Positions 1 to 8,378 of a DNA stretch of 36,778 nucleotides are shown in pieces. A program made the position numbers and the translations under genes. The notes under the pieces were generated by a model. The model did no database searches, was not told the origin of the DNA, and saw nothing but the letters and a program-made list of their open reading frames with translations. This stretch comes from Glycomyces luteolus (GTDB lineage Bacteria > Actinomycetota > Actinomycetes > Mycobacteriales > Micromonosporaceae), in assembly GCF_027622875.1 (NCBI RefSeq), contig NZ_JAPZVP010000028.1, forward strand, positions 1 through 36,778, written 5' to 3'. How positions within the stretch are numbered: position 1 is the first letter of the stretch; each line of letters opens with the position of its first letter.

Positions 1-23
1 GCGCGGCGGCGGGTGGTGTTCGG

Positions 24-425
24 TCAGGCGTTGAGGGCGGCGTTGATCTTGCGGATCATCTCGGCCATGACGGGGCTGGGCTCGCCCTTGTGGGCCCGCT
101 CGGCGGCTTCGATGACGACCCTGATCGTGGAGCGGAAGTTCTCGGCCTCGGCGGGGTCGTGGGCTTCGAGCACGCGGACCGACTCGGTGATCGCGGGGAA
201 GACCTGGTCGGCGAGCTCGGCGGTGGACTTGCCCTTGAGCTTGACGCCCTTGGCGTTCGCGACCACGTGCCCCACGGTGCCGGTCGCGGCGACCAGGGCC
301 AGGGAGGCGTCGGTGCCGATCTTGTGCGCCGAGCCGGCGATTCCGGCGGCCGAGAGCAGTGAGACGGTGCCGTAGGCGGCGGTGCGGATGGCGGTCTCGT
401 CCTGGGTGGTGAGGTCGGCGGTCAT
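24..425 (-). CDS. Small conserved hypothetical protein, 133 aa
   Basis: I do not recognise a named family. The protein is soluble-looking and mostly helical, rich in Ala, Glu and Val, with no signal peptide and no cysteine. An Ala/Gly-rich stretch at about residues 15-60 (TAAYGTVSLLSAAGIAGSAH) could be a weak amphipathic or membrane-associating segment. The C-terminal half (EITESVRVLEAHDPAEAENF-like, then AERAHKGEPSPVMAEMI) looks like a helical bundle. The ATG at 423-425 has a good AAGGAG ribosome site 8 bases upstream, so the start is secure. It is divergent from the reductase gene starting at 615. Function unknown. Confidence 0.7.
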   Translation of the reverse strand: MTADLTTQDETAIRTAAYGTVSLLSAAGIAGSAHKIGTDASLALVAATGTVGHVVANAKGVKLKGKSTAELADQVFPAITESVRVLEAHDPAEAENFRSTIRVVIEAAERAHKGEPSPVMAEMIRKINAALNA

Positions 426-502
426 TTCGGTGCTCCTTCAAGTGTTTCGGTGAGGTGTTCCTCGTTGATGGGGCAACTATGGGCGGCCCGGCTTGCACGC
501 CG

Positions 503-530
503 CTGACGTCGGCCTGACACGGCCGCTGAC
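503..530. promoter_or_regulatory. Three CTGAC direct repeats between divergent genes
   Basis: CTGAC occurs at 503-507, 514-518 and 526-530, so the repeats step by 11 and 12 bases, about one helical turn. They lie between the divergent genes at 425 and 615. This spacing is typical of OmpR-type response-regulator sites, but no regulator is encoded nearby and the assignment is a guess. Confidence 0.2.
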
Positions 531-614
531 ACGCGGTCGATGAATCCGGGCCGCCTGTCTCGTCTCTATCTGCAGTGGGTGCTTTCGCCCGCGCGGAGGA
601 CGAAGGAGCTCGAG

Positions 615-1172
615 ATGGACGAGATCGGACCGCAGCAGGCCGAGGGCAAGGTCATGCTGCACTTCAGCATGTCGCTGGACGGATTCGTGGCGGGGCCGGG
701 CCACTCGATGGACTGGCTGGCCGGTGTCACGGGCCGGGACGGCGTGGTGGAGGAGTACATGGCGACGACCGGCGCGGTGCTCGGCGGCCGGGACGGCTGG
801 GACATCGATCCGACCGCCCGACCGTACGGGGATTGGGAGGGCCCGGTCTTCGTGCTCACCCACCACCCTGAGGACGCCGTCCCCGGTGAGGGCGTGACGT
901 TTCTGAACTGCGGTGCGGCCGAGGCGGTCCGCATCGGCCTGGAGGCCGCCGGCGGCAGGAACCTCGAGGTCTTCTCTCCGACGATCGGCCGTCAGCTCCT
1001 GGAACTCGGCCTGATCGACGAGATCAACCTGCACATCGCGCCGGTGCTCCTCGGCGACGGCATCCGGTTCTACGACAACCCCGGCGGTCGGCCGATCCGG
1101 CTCAGGCACGCGCAGGGTTCGACCCCGTTCGCCGAGGTGGACCTGCGGTTCCGCCCGCACGTCGAGGCGTGA
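615..1172 (+). CDS. Dihydrofolate reductase / RibD C-terminal-fold protein
   Basis: A 185-residue protein of the RibD_C / DHFR-like fold. The N-terminus KVMLHFSMSLDGFVAG is the usual first strand and loop of this family, followed by GAVLGGRDGW, VFVLTHHP and the C-terminal NAD(P)-binding segment around EVFSPTIGRQLLELGLIDEI and HIAPVLLGDGIRFYD. Family members reduce pterin- or pyrimidine-like substrates with NADPH; many actinobacterial copies have no proven substrate. An in-frame ATG lies further upstream at 540, but the ATG at 615 is preceded by AAGGAG at 603-608 and begins close to the first conserved strand, so I use it. Cytoplasmic; no operon partner. Confidence 0.85.
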   Translation: MDEIGPQQAEGKVMLHFSMSLDGFVAGPGHSMDWLAGVTGRDGVVEEYMATTGAVLGGRDGWDIDPTARPYGDWEGPVFVLTHHPEDAVPGEGVTFLNCGAAEAVRIGLEAAGGRNLEVFSPTIGRQLLELGLIDEINLHIAPVLLGDGIRFYDNPGGRPIRLRHAQGSTPFAEVDLRFRPHVEA

Positions 1173-1292
1173 CCGGACGCCGCTATCGCGTCGAATACTC
1201 ACGTATCACCCGTGCGCCATCTGCCACGGTGCGATGCTGTGGTCATGGCACCCCGGGCCGGAACCATCGTCCCGCGCGACGAGAGAAGGCAC

Positions 1293-2135
1293 ATGACCAG
1301 CCAGCACACCCACAATGCGACCACGACTGACGGCGCCACCATCGCGGGAAGCGTGAGGGGCGACGGCCCGCCCCTGGTGTTCGTGCACGGCATCATCGGC
1401 GACGGCGGGCTCGACTGGCGGGCGCTGCTGCCGCACTTGGCGGACCGGTTCACCTGCCATCTGCCGAGCCTGCGGGGCAGGGGCGGCAGCAGCGGCGACC
1501 CCGACCTCGGATTCGGCCGGCTGGTCGAGGACCTGTTGGCGTACGTCGAGAGCCTCCCGCAGGCCGCGGGCCTGGTGGGATGGTCCCTCGGCGCCGGCAT
1601 GGCGCTCACGGCAGCGGGCACGCGGCCCGAGGCGGTGGACGCGGTGGCGGCGATCGAGCCGGGCATGCCGGGCCTGATGAACGAGCAGGAGCAGGCGGAC
1701 CTCGGTGCCGCGATCGGCCGCATGGCCGAGCTGGCGGACGGGGGAAGGCACGGGGAGGCGGTCCGCGCGCTCGCCGGTTTCGTGTTCGAAGACGACGACA
1801 TAGCGACGGCGGAGAACACCGGCTACTTCGCGGCCGCAGCGCGGTACGTTCCGGCCATGCTCGACTTCTTCGGGCAGCAGATGCAGCAGGACGGGCCGGT
1901 CCCCGAGGACCCGGCCCTGCTCGGGGCGATCACGGCTCCGGTGCTGGTGCTGCACGGATCGGACCCCACGCCTTACGTCGCCGCCGGAGTGCGGCAGGTG
2001 GTCGACTACGTCGCCGACACGCAGGTCCAGGAGATCTCCGGTGCCGGGCACGCCATTCCGCTGACGCACCCTGAGGCGCTCGCCGACGCGATCGCCGAGT
2101 TCTTCATGAACCGGGTCCTGCGGCAGGAGCAGTAG
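1293..2135 (+). CDS. Alpha/beta-fold hydrolase
   Basis: A 280-residue alpha/beta hydrolase. The oxyanion-hole motif VFVHG sits near residues 29-33, the nucleophile elbow is GWSLG (Ser98), and the other triad members are probably Asp224 in LHGSDP and His253 in GAGHAIP. The cap region around residues 130-200 is acidic and helical. Substrate cannot be told from sequence; esterase, lactonase and epoxide-hydrolase-like activities all occur in this family. A GTG/ATG upstream at 1212 would add 27 unconserved residues; the ATG at 1293 has GAGAAGG just upstream and is preferred. No signal peptide, so cytoplasmic. Confidence 0.88.
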   Translation: MTSQHTHNATTTDGATIAGSVRGDGPPLVFVHGIIGDGGLDWRALLPHLADRFTCHLPSLRGRGGSSGDPDLGFGRLVEDLLAYVESLPQAAGLVGWSLGAGMALTAAGTRPEAVDAVAAIEPGMPGLMNEQEQADLGAAIGRMAELADGGRHGEAVRALAGFVFEDDDIATAENTGYFAAAARYVPAMLDFFGQQMQQDGPVPEDPALLGAITAPVLVLHGSDPTPYVAAGVRQVVDYVADTQVQEISGAGHAIPLTHPEALADAIAEFFMNRVLRQEQ

Positions 2136-2173
2136 ACCGTCCCGACCGGGACCCCTCCCGGCGATCCCCTGAT

Positions 2174-2209
2174 AGAACCGGGTTCTCGAAGCCCTTACCC
2201 GAGGCTTCG
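2174..2209. promoter_or_regulatory. 13-base palindrome next to a 7-bp hairpin
   Basis: AGAACCGGGTTCT at 2174-2186 is a perfect odd palindrome of the size bound by TetR/GntR-type dimers. It is followed directly by CGAAGCC (2187-2193) and GGCTTCG (2203-2209), a 7-bp stem with a 9-base loop. The pair sits between the hydrolase stop (2135) and the membrane-protein start (2237). It could be an operator for the downstream gene or a terminator for the upstream gene; there is no T-run. Confidence 0.3.
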
Positions 2210-2236
2210 CCGACCCAGTCCACTCAGGAGCACTCC

Positions 2237-2857
2237 ATGAACCGTGCCGCTGACCCTGTACTTCCCCGTATGCCCGGCTCCGCGATCCTCGCGGTCGTCT
2301 TCCTCGGACTCCAAGCGATCGTGGCCGTGGGCGGCGGCGTCGCCCTGCTTCCGCTGATCCCTGCGGGCCTGGCGCTGCTGCTGATCGCGGGAGGCTTGTT
2401 GAACACCGCGATCGCCATCGGCATCGGCATGCGCAGGCCTTGGGCGCGCATCACCGGGATCGTGCTGTGCGCCGCCGCGATCACGCTCGGTGCCGTCGAC
2501 CTCCTGCTCGCGGCGGCGGAAGGCGTCCCGAGCACCGGCGGCGCGGGATTCGGCCTCTCGATCCTGCTGCTCTTCTTTCTCTCCCACCGGAACACGAGGG
2601 CGTGGTGCAACGACCTGGACCCGGCGGAGACCGCCCTCGGTCCGGCGGAGCCGGAGCTGCTCACGTACCAGGACCGGGTCGAACTCCGCGAGAGCATCGA
2701 CGACATCGGGCTCCGGGCCCACGCCGTCGGAAGGGTCGTCGACCTGCCCCCCGAGCCGCGAACGGTGGTCGTGGAGTTCGACGACCACCCTGACCGCGAG
2801 CCGATCCGGGTCACGCTGCACGTCGACGAGATCCGCCTCGTCGCCGAGGCCGAGTAG
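2237..2857 (+). CDS. Three-TM membrane protein, hypothetical
   Basis: A 206-residue protein. Hydrophobic segments at about 15-38, 41-65 and 74-92 plus a short one at 101-117 (FGLSILLLFFLS) indicate three or four membrane passes. The C-terminal half (about 120-206) is soluble and acidic, with YQDRVELRESIDDIG and an ELKVEFDDHPDREPIRVT-like strand region, probably cytoplasmic. The layout of short TM bundle plus soluble tail is common in uncharacterised actinobacterial proteins. ATG at 2237 has GGAG at 2227-2230. It converges with the acetyltransferase gene; CGGGC/GCCCG arms around 2863-2882 may end both transcripts. Function unknown. Confidence 0.75.
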   Translation: MNRAADPVLPRMPGSAILAVVFLGLQAIVAVGGGVALLPLIPAGLALLLIAGGLLNTAIAIGIGMRRPWARITGIVLCAAAITLGAVDLLLAAAEGVPSTGGAGFGLSILLLFFLSHRNTRAWCNDLDPAETALGPAEPELLTYQDRVELRESIDDIGLRAHAVGRVVDLPPEPRTVVVEFDDHPDREPIRVTLHVDEIRLVAEAE

Positions 2858-2886
2858 CCGCCCGGGCTGATCCCATTGCCCGCCGG

Positions 2887-3378
2887 TCAGACCCGATCGC
2901 CGAGCGGTTTGATCATGAACCGTTCGGCACCCCGCTCCGAGTCTGATGGCGCGGCAGTGTCGTTGAAGCCGTTCCGCTGGTAGAGGGCTTTGGCAGCCGC
3001 GTTGTGCTCGTAGACGGCGAGCCGCAACCGCGCCGCACCCGACGCGCGGGCCCACCTCGCCACTCCAAGGATCAGGGCGTCACCGACACCGGCGCCTCTT
3101 GCCTTGGGGCTCACCCACATCGCGATCAGCTCCCGCACCAGCGGATCGCCGGCCGGCACACCGCTCGCCATCCCGACCGGTCGGCCGTCGGCCTCGGCGA
3201 CGAGGTTGTGCGAGCCCGGCATCGCGAGACGGGAGCGCCAGCGCTCCTCCCGGTCGCCCTCGTCTTGCCAGTCCGCCAGTCGGGAGGCGAACGCGTCAGG
3301 CGCCTCGGCGAGCGCCGCGAGACGCAGCTCTCTCCACAAGCGCCAGTCGTCGCTGGTGAGCACGTGCATATCGACCAC
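2887..3378 (-). CDS. GNAT-family N-acetyltransferase
   Basis: A 163-residue single-domain GNAT enzyme that transfers acetyl from acetyl-CoA to an amine. The acetyl-CoA pyrophosphate loop (motif A) is visible as SPKARGAGVGDALI, followed by the usual LRLAVYEHNAAAKALYQRNGF block of motif B. The N-terminus (DDWRLWRELRLAALAEAPDAF) is typical for the RimI/PhnO-like group. Substrate unknown. The listed start is GTG; the ATG three codons downstream is equally possible, since neither has a strong ribosome site. Same strand as the sulfotransferase gene upstream, about 40 bases apart, so they may be co-transcribed. Confidence 0.88.
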   Translation of the reverse strand: MVDMHVLTSDDWRLWRELRLAALAEAPDAFASRLADWQDEGDREERWRSRLAMPGSHNLVAEADGRPVGMASGVPAGDPLVRELIAMWVSPKARGAGVGDALILGVARWARASGAARLRLAVYEHNAAAKALYQRNGFNDTAAPSDSERGAERFMIKPLGDRV

Positions 3379-3419
3379 GTCCGCAGTGTGGCAGGCCCAC
3401 TCGGCGGCGCGCTTTCAGG

Positions 3420-4124
3420 TCATCGATAGCCGTTGAGCCGCATGGCGGTGGCGTTGTCCGGCTGGTCCCAGAAGAGGTCGTGCAGGTCGGGCGGGAGTTC
3501 GGCCTGGTGGGCTCCGGTGGTGCCAGAGCGGAAGAAGCCGGGCTCACGCGCGTGGAGTTCGCCGAAGGTGGGGAGCTCAGCCTGCCGGGCGGGTGTGAGG
3601 CCGGGGGCGGCCTCGCCGATGGCGGTTTCGACTGCGGCCCGCGGGTTCGCGATGAGGTCCTCGAAGCGGACCCAGATCGGGGCCGGGCTCGCCGAGTGGT
3701 GCCAGGAGAGCACGTTCTGGCCCCAGCCGCCGGTGCCGCCGGTCGTGCGGGTGATGATCGAGCGCGCCTCCTCGGCGAAGCGCTCCTCGTAGTCGGGCTC
3801 GTCCGCATGCTGCCTGGTCCACAGGCGCGCCCAGGAGACCACGCATTCGCGACCGTCGCGCACCAGGCAGACGGCGCGGTCCTCGGCGGCGATCACGGGG
3901 TCGTCGCGCCGCCGGTGGGTCTTGACGAAGTACACCTCGTCGGCGTCCCGCATCTGGTCGAAGGTGCCGGGCCGGTCGCGCGCGTCCATCAGGTCGGCGC
4001 CGATCTGGGCGGCGACGCCGTCAACGTCGTAGACCACATAGGTCGGTGCCCCGTAGAGGCGGTTGAGCGCGATGCGGAAGAAGGTGTTGCCGGAGCGGGG
4101 GAACGAGGCCAGCCAGACGATCAC
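3420..4124 (-). CDS. Sulfotransferase-domain protein
   Basis: A 234-residue PAPS-dependent sulfotransferase. The 5'-phosphosulfate loop is WLASFPRSGNTFFR at residues 4-17, and the 3'-phosphate-binding segment is CLVRDGRECVVSWARL. KTHRRRDDP fits the catalytic-site strand and its His. It is at the short end for the family and lacks a signal peptide, so a cytoplasmic enzyme acting on a small molecule is likely. Acceptor unknown. The GTG start at 4122-4124 has only a weak ribosome site. Transcribed toward the acetyltransferase gene and divergent from the lipoprotein gene at 4236. Confidence 0.85.
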   Translation of the reverse strand: MIVWLASFPRSGNTFFRIALNRLYGAPTYVVYDVDGVAAQIGADLMDARDRPGTFDQMRDADEVYFVKTHRRRDDPVIAAEDRAVCLVRDGRECVVSWARLWTRQHADEPDYEERFAEEARSIITRTTGGTGGWGQNVLSWHHSASPAPIWVRFEDLIANPRAAVETAIGEAAPGLTPARQAELPTFGELHAREPGFFRSGTTGAHQAELPPDLHDLFWDQPDNATAMRLNGYR

Positions 4125-4235
4125 CGCGTCAGCCTAGGGCCCGCCCCCGACACCGCTTCGCCGGCCGACCCGCTCCGCAGAGGACGCGCAAGTCCTCTGC
4201 CTATTCTGGAGTCCCACTCTGAGAGGCGACTGCTC

Positions 4236-4826
4236 GTGAAACCACTGCGACCCCTGCTCGCGCTGCTCCTCCTCCCTGTGCTCGTCTCGTGCGGGGACGA
4301 TGCCGACACCGGCGGCGCGCCCGCCTCGAGCGACACCGCGATGGCCGTCGAGGACGGCGTACAGCTCGAGTTCCGGATGGTGGAGGAGTCGCCCGGCGGC
4401 ACGGACATCGATTGCGAGACCCGCTACCCCGACACCGGAGGCGTGTCGGTCACGCCCGACGCCGACCCCGACGAACCGCTCGACGTGTGCGCCGAGACCG
4501 ACGGCTACCTCAGCGACCTGCGACTCGGTCCGGCGATCGTGACGGCCGAGCACGTCGAATACGTCGACTTCGATTACGGGACCGCGGGCCTTCCCACCGT
4601 CTACGTGGTGTTCGACGAGGAGGGCGTCGAGGCGTGGAAGGCCGCCGTCGCCGCGGCCACCACCAAGTACGGCTGGCCCGGGCTCGTCCACATCATGGTC
4701 GAGGGACGGCCGATCCAGGTCACCGACAGCAGCCTCAGCCCCAACGACGTCCACCAGATCGAGGGCATCGCCACGATCGAGGACGCGGAAGCGCTCGTCA
4801 CGACGATGGCGACCGGCTCCGACTGA
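4236..4826 (+). CDS. Lipoprotein with SecD P1-head-like domain
   Basis: A 196-residue lipoprotein. The GTG start at 4236 follows GAGAGG and gives a short signal peptide with lipobox LVSC (Cys19). After an Asp/Ser-rich linker, residues about 50-195 follow the pattern of the SecDF P1 head subdomain: LRLGPAIVTAEHVEYVDFDY, then VYVVFDEEGVEAWKAA, then a strand with VHIMVEGRPIQV, and finally IEGIATIEDAEALVTTM. SecD proteins have the same order (LGPA-V, ..F...G...F, ..DG.....P.I, I.G.FT.EEA..L). There is no membrane channel part, so this is a stand-alone outer-leaflet lipoprotein and not a translocase subunit. Two Cys pairs may form disulfides. Role unknown. Confidence 0.75.
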   Translation: MKPLRPLLALLLLPVLVSCGDDADTGGAPASSDTAMAVEDGVQLEFRMVEESPGGTDIDCETRYPDTGGVSVTPDADPDEPLDVCAETDGYLSDLRLGPAIVTAEHVEYVDFDYGTAGLPTVYVVFDEEGVEAWKAAVAAATTKYGWPGLVHIMVEGRPIQVTDSSLSPNDVHQIEGIATIEDAEALVTTMATGSD

Positions 4827-4895
4827 CCCGCCGCCCGCGGTTTTTCACCGCGATTCGCGACCACGCAGGGGTACCGCCCGGCCACTCATCGCCGC

Positions 4896-4943
4896 TATAG
4901 TGCGGATTGGACGCTGTTCGCGCCGATTCGCCCCTTAGGAGCG
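4896..4943 (+). promoter_or_regulatory. Possible -10 element and ribosome site of the sugar operon
   Basis: TATAGT at 4896-4901 resembles a sigma-A -10 box and lies 45 bases before the ATG at 4947. No good -35 is present, so activation by a regulator would be needed. TAGGAG at 4937-4942 is the ribosome site. No LacI-type regulator gene is in the window and I see no clear operator palindrome. Confidence 0.3.
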
Positions 4944-4946
4944 GCT

Positions 4947-6323
4947 ATGAGGACAATGACGACCTGCGTAGCGGCCGCGATGCTGCTGCTCGCCGTATCC
5001 GCCTGCAGCCCAGAGGAATCCGAGGACGGCGACGGTTCGATCGTCTTCTGGACCCCCTACACCACACCGGAGCGGATCGCGGCGCAGCAGCCCGTGATCG
5101 ACGCGTTCACCGAGGCCACCGGCATCGAGGTCGAGATGGTCCCGCTCGAACCGGACCAGGCCGGGCAGACGCTCGTCACCTCCGCCGCCTCGGGCGACGT
5201 GCCCGACGTGATCGCGCACAACCCGTCGAGCACCGCCGCGTGGGCCGCGCAGGGCCTGCTCGACGACCAAGCGCCGCAAGAGGTCGTGGACGAACTGGGC
5301 GCCGACACCTTCAGCCGGGCCGCGCTCGACATGGTCACGATCGACGGGAGCCTGCACGCCGTCCCGTCGGACGGGTGGGGCCACACCATCGCCTACCGCA
5401 CCGACCTGTTCGAGGACGCCGGACTCGAGCCGCCCTCGTCGGTCGCCGACATCGCGGCCGCCGCCGAAACGCTCGACTCGGACGGCCTGGCGGGCATCGC
5501 GATCGGGACCACCCCGGGCGACGTGTACACGCAGGAGGGCATCGAGTCGATGCTGCTCCCCTTCGGCTGCGAGCTCGCCACCGACGGCGACGTCGCCATC
5601 GACTCGCCCGAGTGCATCGAGGGCCTGGCCCACTACCAGCGGCTCGCCGCCGCGGCCGGACCGGCGCAAGTGGACGTCGAGGCCGCGCGCGCCGCGTACC
5701 TCTCCGGCTCGGCCGCGATGGTGCTCTTCTCCTCCCACATCGTCGACGAAGTCGCCGGCCTCGACGTCGACAACCCCGTGACCTGCGCCGAATGCGCCGA
5801 GAACCCGCGGTTCCTGGCCGAGAACACGGCCTACCTGACCACCTTCACCGGCACCGGGAACGAGGCGCCCGTCGAGTACGGGCAGACCACGAACTACGGC
5901 ATCCCGGCGGGCGCGAACACCGCCGACGCCAAGGAGTTCGCGAAGTTCATGCTCACCGACGGGTACGTCGAGAACCTCGCCTCCGCGACCGAAGGCCGCA
6001 TCCCGGTGCGGCCCGGCCCCGAGGCCGGGTCGACCGAGTACCTCGACGCGTGGTCGGCGCTGCCGTTCGGCAACGACCAGACCCAGGAGCTCTCGATCGA
6101 GCAGATCTACGGCCCGGCGCTGGTCGACCGGCTCGCCGCCGGAGCGGAGGAGTTCACGCGCTGGGGCTGGGGCACCGACGACGCCGAACTCGCCGGGATC
6201 GTGTTCTCCCAGACCCTGCTCGCGACCGAGGCCGAAGCGCTCTTCGACGGCGCGCCGCCCGCCGAAGTGGCGGCCGCCATGGCCGCGAGTGTCGCAGCGG
6301 CACAACAGGACCTGGGCGGATGA
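4947..6323 (+). CDS. ABC sugar-transporter substrate-binding lipoprotein
   Basis: A 458-residue family-1 extracellular binding protein. The signal peptide ends in lipobox AVSAC (Cys20). The mature part shows the usual opening strand of this class (GSIVFWTPYTTPERIAAQQP), the EVEMVPLE strand, DVIAHNPSS, and the hinge-and-lobe pattern SDGWGHTIAYRTDLFEDAG found in maltose/glucoside-binding proteins. It would sit on the outer membrane leaflet and deliver an oligosaccharide to the two permeases encoded downstream. First gene of a five-gene operon; its stop overlaps the next start (ATGA). A cysteine pair (CAECAENPRF region) may be a disulfide. Exact sugar unknown; the GH13 partner suggests an alpha-glucoside. 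Confidence 0.9.
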   Translation: MRTMTTCVAAAMLLLAVSACSPEESEDGDGSIVFWTPYTTPERIAAQQPVIDAFTEATGIEVEMVPLEPDQAGQTLVTSAASGDVPDVIAHNPSSTAAWAAQGLLDDQAPQEVVDELGADTFSRAALDMVTIDGSLHAVPSDGWGHTIAYRTDLFEDAGLEPPSSVADIAAAAETLDSDGLAGIAIGTTPGDVYTQEGIESMLLPFGCELATDGDVAIDSPECIEGLAHYQRLAAAAGPAQVDVEAARAAYLSGSAAMVLFSSHIVDEVAGLDVDNPVTCAECAENPRFLAENTAYLTTFTGTGNEAPVEYGQTTNYGIPAGANTADAKEFAKFMLTDGYVENLASATEGRIPVRPGPEAGSTEYLDAWSALPFGNDQTQELSIEQIYGPALVDRLAAGAEEFTRWGWGTDDAELAGIVFSQTLLATEAEALFDGAPPAEVAAAMAASVAAAQQDLGG

Positions 6324-7528
6324 GCGCAGACCGGACGCCGCGGGACGGCGGACCCGACGGCGGGCGGGCGGGCGGCCCTTCCACCGGGCGGAGCGGACCT
6401 GCCGCCGGCCGAAACCCCGGGCGCCTCGCCGGGCGATCCGCTGGGCGGAGCGGCGGACGCTCCCCGGATTCGAACAGCGGCGCCGCAGCGATGTCGGACC
6501 CCGGTGGCACTCTTGCAACCGGGGGCCCTTCCCCAGCGGCCCGAAGCGCTGCCGGCGTGCGCACCGCCGAGCGCCCCGTCCCCGACCCGCCACCCGAGCC
6601 CCGCCGCAAGCCGCTGACGCTCTCGCAGCGCGAGGACCTGCACGGCCGGCTCCTGGTGGGCCCCACAGTGATCGTCGTGCTCCTGTTCGCGGTGCTGCCG
6701 TTCCTGGCGGTCGTGCTGTTCGCGTTCCTCGACGTGCGGCTCGTCGACATCCCGCGCCTGTACATCGACAACCTCGTGTTCACCGGCGAGAACGTCGCGG
6801 CCGTATGGAACTCGCCTCGCTTCTGGTCGGCCGCCACCACCACCGTCGTGTACGCCGCGTCCTCTTCCGCCGGAGCGGTGCTCGTCGGCCTCGCCGTCGC
6901 GCTGGCCCTGCGGCGCCCCTTCCGGGGGCGCGGGCTGATCCGGGCGCTGGTGCTCGTGCCGTACGTCCTGCCGGTGGTCGCGGCCGCCACGATCTGGAAG
7001 ACCCTCCTCAACCCCGGGTACGGGCTGGTCAACGCGGTCGGCACGCAGTGGCTCGGGTGGGCCGAGCCGATCGCGTTCCTGACCACCACGAGCCGCGACC
7101 TCGGGCCGTTCGAGGTGCCGGTGGCGCTGCTGTGCGTGATCGCGTTCGAGGTGTGGAAGACCTTCCCGCTCGCGTTCCTGTTCATCACGGCGCGACTGCA
7201 AGCGGTGCCCGAGGACATCGAGGAGGCCGCCCAGATCGACGGGGCCGGGAAGACCCGGACCTTCCGGCATCTGCTGCTGCCCGAACTCGCCGGGGTGATG
7301 GCGCTGCTCGCGGTGCTGCGGTTCCTGTGGTCCTTCCAGAACTTCAACGACATCTACCTGCTCACCGGCGGCGCGGGCGGCACCGAGGTGCTCGCGGTAC
7401 GCGTCTACTCGGAGCTGGTGGTGCGCGCGAACATCGGCACGGCGAGCGCGACGGGCCTGCTCATGACCGGGATGCTCCTGGTCGTGGTCGCGGTCTACGC
7501 GTGGATGATCAAACGGGAGCGGGCATGA
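6320..7528 (+). CDS. ABC sugar permease (MalF-type) with long disordered N-terminus
   Basis: A 402-residue inner-membrane permease. Six TM segments follow residue 110, and the EAA loop is EDIEEAAQIDGAGKTRTFRH, which docks the ATPase. The first about 95 residues are an unusual Gly/Arg/Pro/Ser-rich tail with imperfect GRSAG/GRxxG repeats, far longer than the short cytoplasmic tail normal for MalF-like proteins. The ATG at 6320 overlaps the previous stop; the in-frame ATG at 6491 would shorten the tail by 57 residues and cannot be excluded. The stop overlaps the next start (ATGA). Works with the second permease as a heterodimer; the ATPase is encoded elsewhere. Confidence 0.88.
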   Translation: MSADRTPRDGGPDGGRAGGPSTGRSGPAAGRNPGRLAGRSAGRSGGRSPDSNSGAAAMSDPGGTLATGGPSPAARSAAGVRTAERPVPDPPPEPRRKPLTLSQREDLHGRLLVGPTVIVVLLFAVLPFLAVVLFAFLDVRLVDIPRLYIDNLVFTGENVAAVWNSPRFWSAATTTVVYAASSSAGAVLVGLAVALALRRPFRGRGLIRALVLVPYVLPVVAAATIWKTLLNPGYGLVNAVGTQWLGWAEPIAFLTTTSRDLGPFEVPVALLCVIAFEVWKTFPLAFLFITARLQAVPEDIEEAAQIDGAGKTRTFRHLLLPELAGVMALLAVLRFLWSFQNFNDIYLLTGGAGGTEVLAVRVYSELVVRANIGTASATGLLMTGMLLVVVAVYAWMIKRERA

Positions 7529-8373
7529 GCCGACCGAGCACGGAAGACCGCGTCCTCGGCGCCCTCCGCTGGACGGTCATCGCCGTCGCGGTGGCCGCCA
7601 CCGCCGGGCCGCTCCTCTACGGTTTCCTGCTCTCATTGCGGCCCTTCCAGTCCGTGGTCTCCGAGCCGCTCGACCTGCTCCCCCCGCTCGACGAGATCAC
7701 GATCGACTCGTACCCGACCGCCATGGCCGAGTACGGCCTCGGCGGCAACATGTGGAACTCCCTGCAGGTCGCGCTCGCCACCGCCGCGCTCGCGATCCTC
7801 TTCAGCGTCCTCGGCGCCTATGCGGCCGTGCGGCTGCGCTTCCTCGGCCGCGGCACGGTGAACGTCGTCTTCCTCGGCGTCTACCTCCTCCCCGGCATCG
7901 TGCTCGCCGTGCCGCTGTTCGTGCTGCTCAGCCGGGTCGGCCTGACGGGATCACTCGTCGGCCTGGTGTTCGTGTACGTGGCGCAGACCGTGCCTGTGGC
8001 GCTGTACATGCTCCGCACCTACCTCATGGCCGTCCCGTCCTCAGTGGAGGAGGCGGCGATGATCGACGGGTGCGGCCGCCTCGCGCTCATCCGCCGCGTC
8101 GTGCTCCCGCTCGCCCTGCCCGGGGTCGCCGCGACCGCCCTCTACGTGTTCATGATCGCGTGGAACGAGTACCTGTTCGCGCTGCTCTTCCTCGTCGCCG
8201 ACCGCGACCGCTGGACGGTCTCGCTCGGCATCGCGCAGCTCACCGAGTTCTCGGTACCGACCACAGTGCTCATGGCCGGGTCGATCGCGATCACCGTGCC
8301 GGTGGTCGCCGGGTTCTTCCTGGCGCAGCGGCTGCTCGTCACGGGACTCACTTCAGGAGCGGAGAAAGGGTAG
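7525..8373 (+). CDS. ABC sugar permease (MalG-type)
   Basis: A 282-residue permease with six predicted TM helices, starting with one at about 14-34. The EAA motif SSVEEAAMIDGCGRLALIRR at about 171-190 is intact. The ATG overlaps the stop of the first permease by four bases, indicating translational coupling and a heterodimeric pore. The C-terminus TGLTSGAEKG is the typical end of the MalG/CUT1 group (T.G...GA.KG). Length is normal. Substrate as for the binding protein. Confidence 0.92.
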   Translation: MSRPSTEDRVLGALRWTVIAVAVAATAGPLLYGFLLSLRPFQSVVSEPLDLLPPLDEITIDSYPTAMAEYGLGGNMWNSLQVALATAALAILFSVLGAYAAVRLRFLGRGTVNVVFLGVYLLPGIVLAVPLFVLLSRVGLTGSLVGLVFVYVAQTVPVALYMLRTYLMAVPSSVEEAAMIDGCGRLALIRRVVLPLALPGVAATALYVFMIAWNEYLFALLFLVADRDRWTVSLGIAQLTEFSVPTTVLMAGSIAITVPVVAGFFLAQRLLVTGLTSGAEKG

Positions 8374-8378
8374 GGCGC

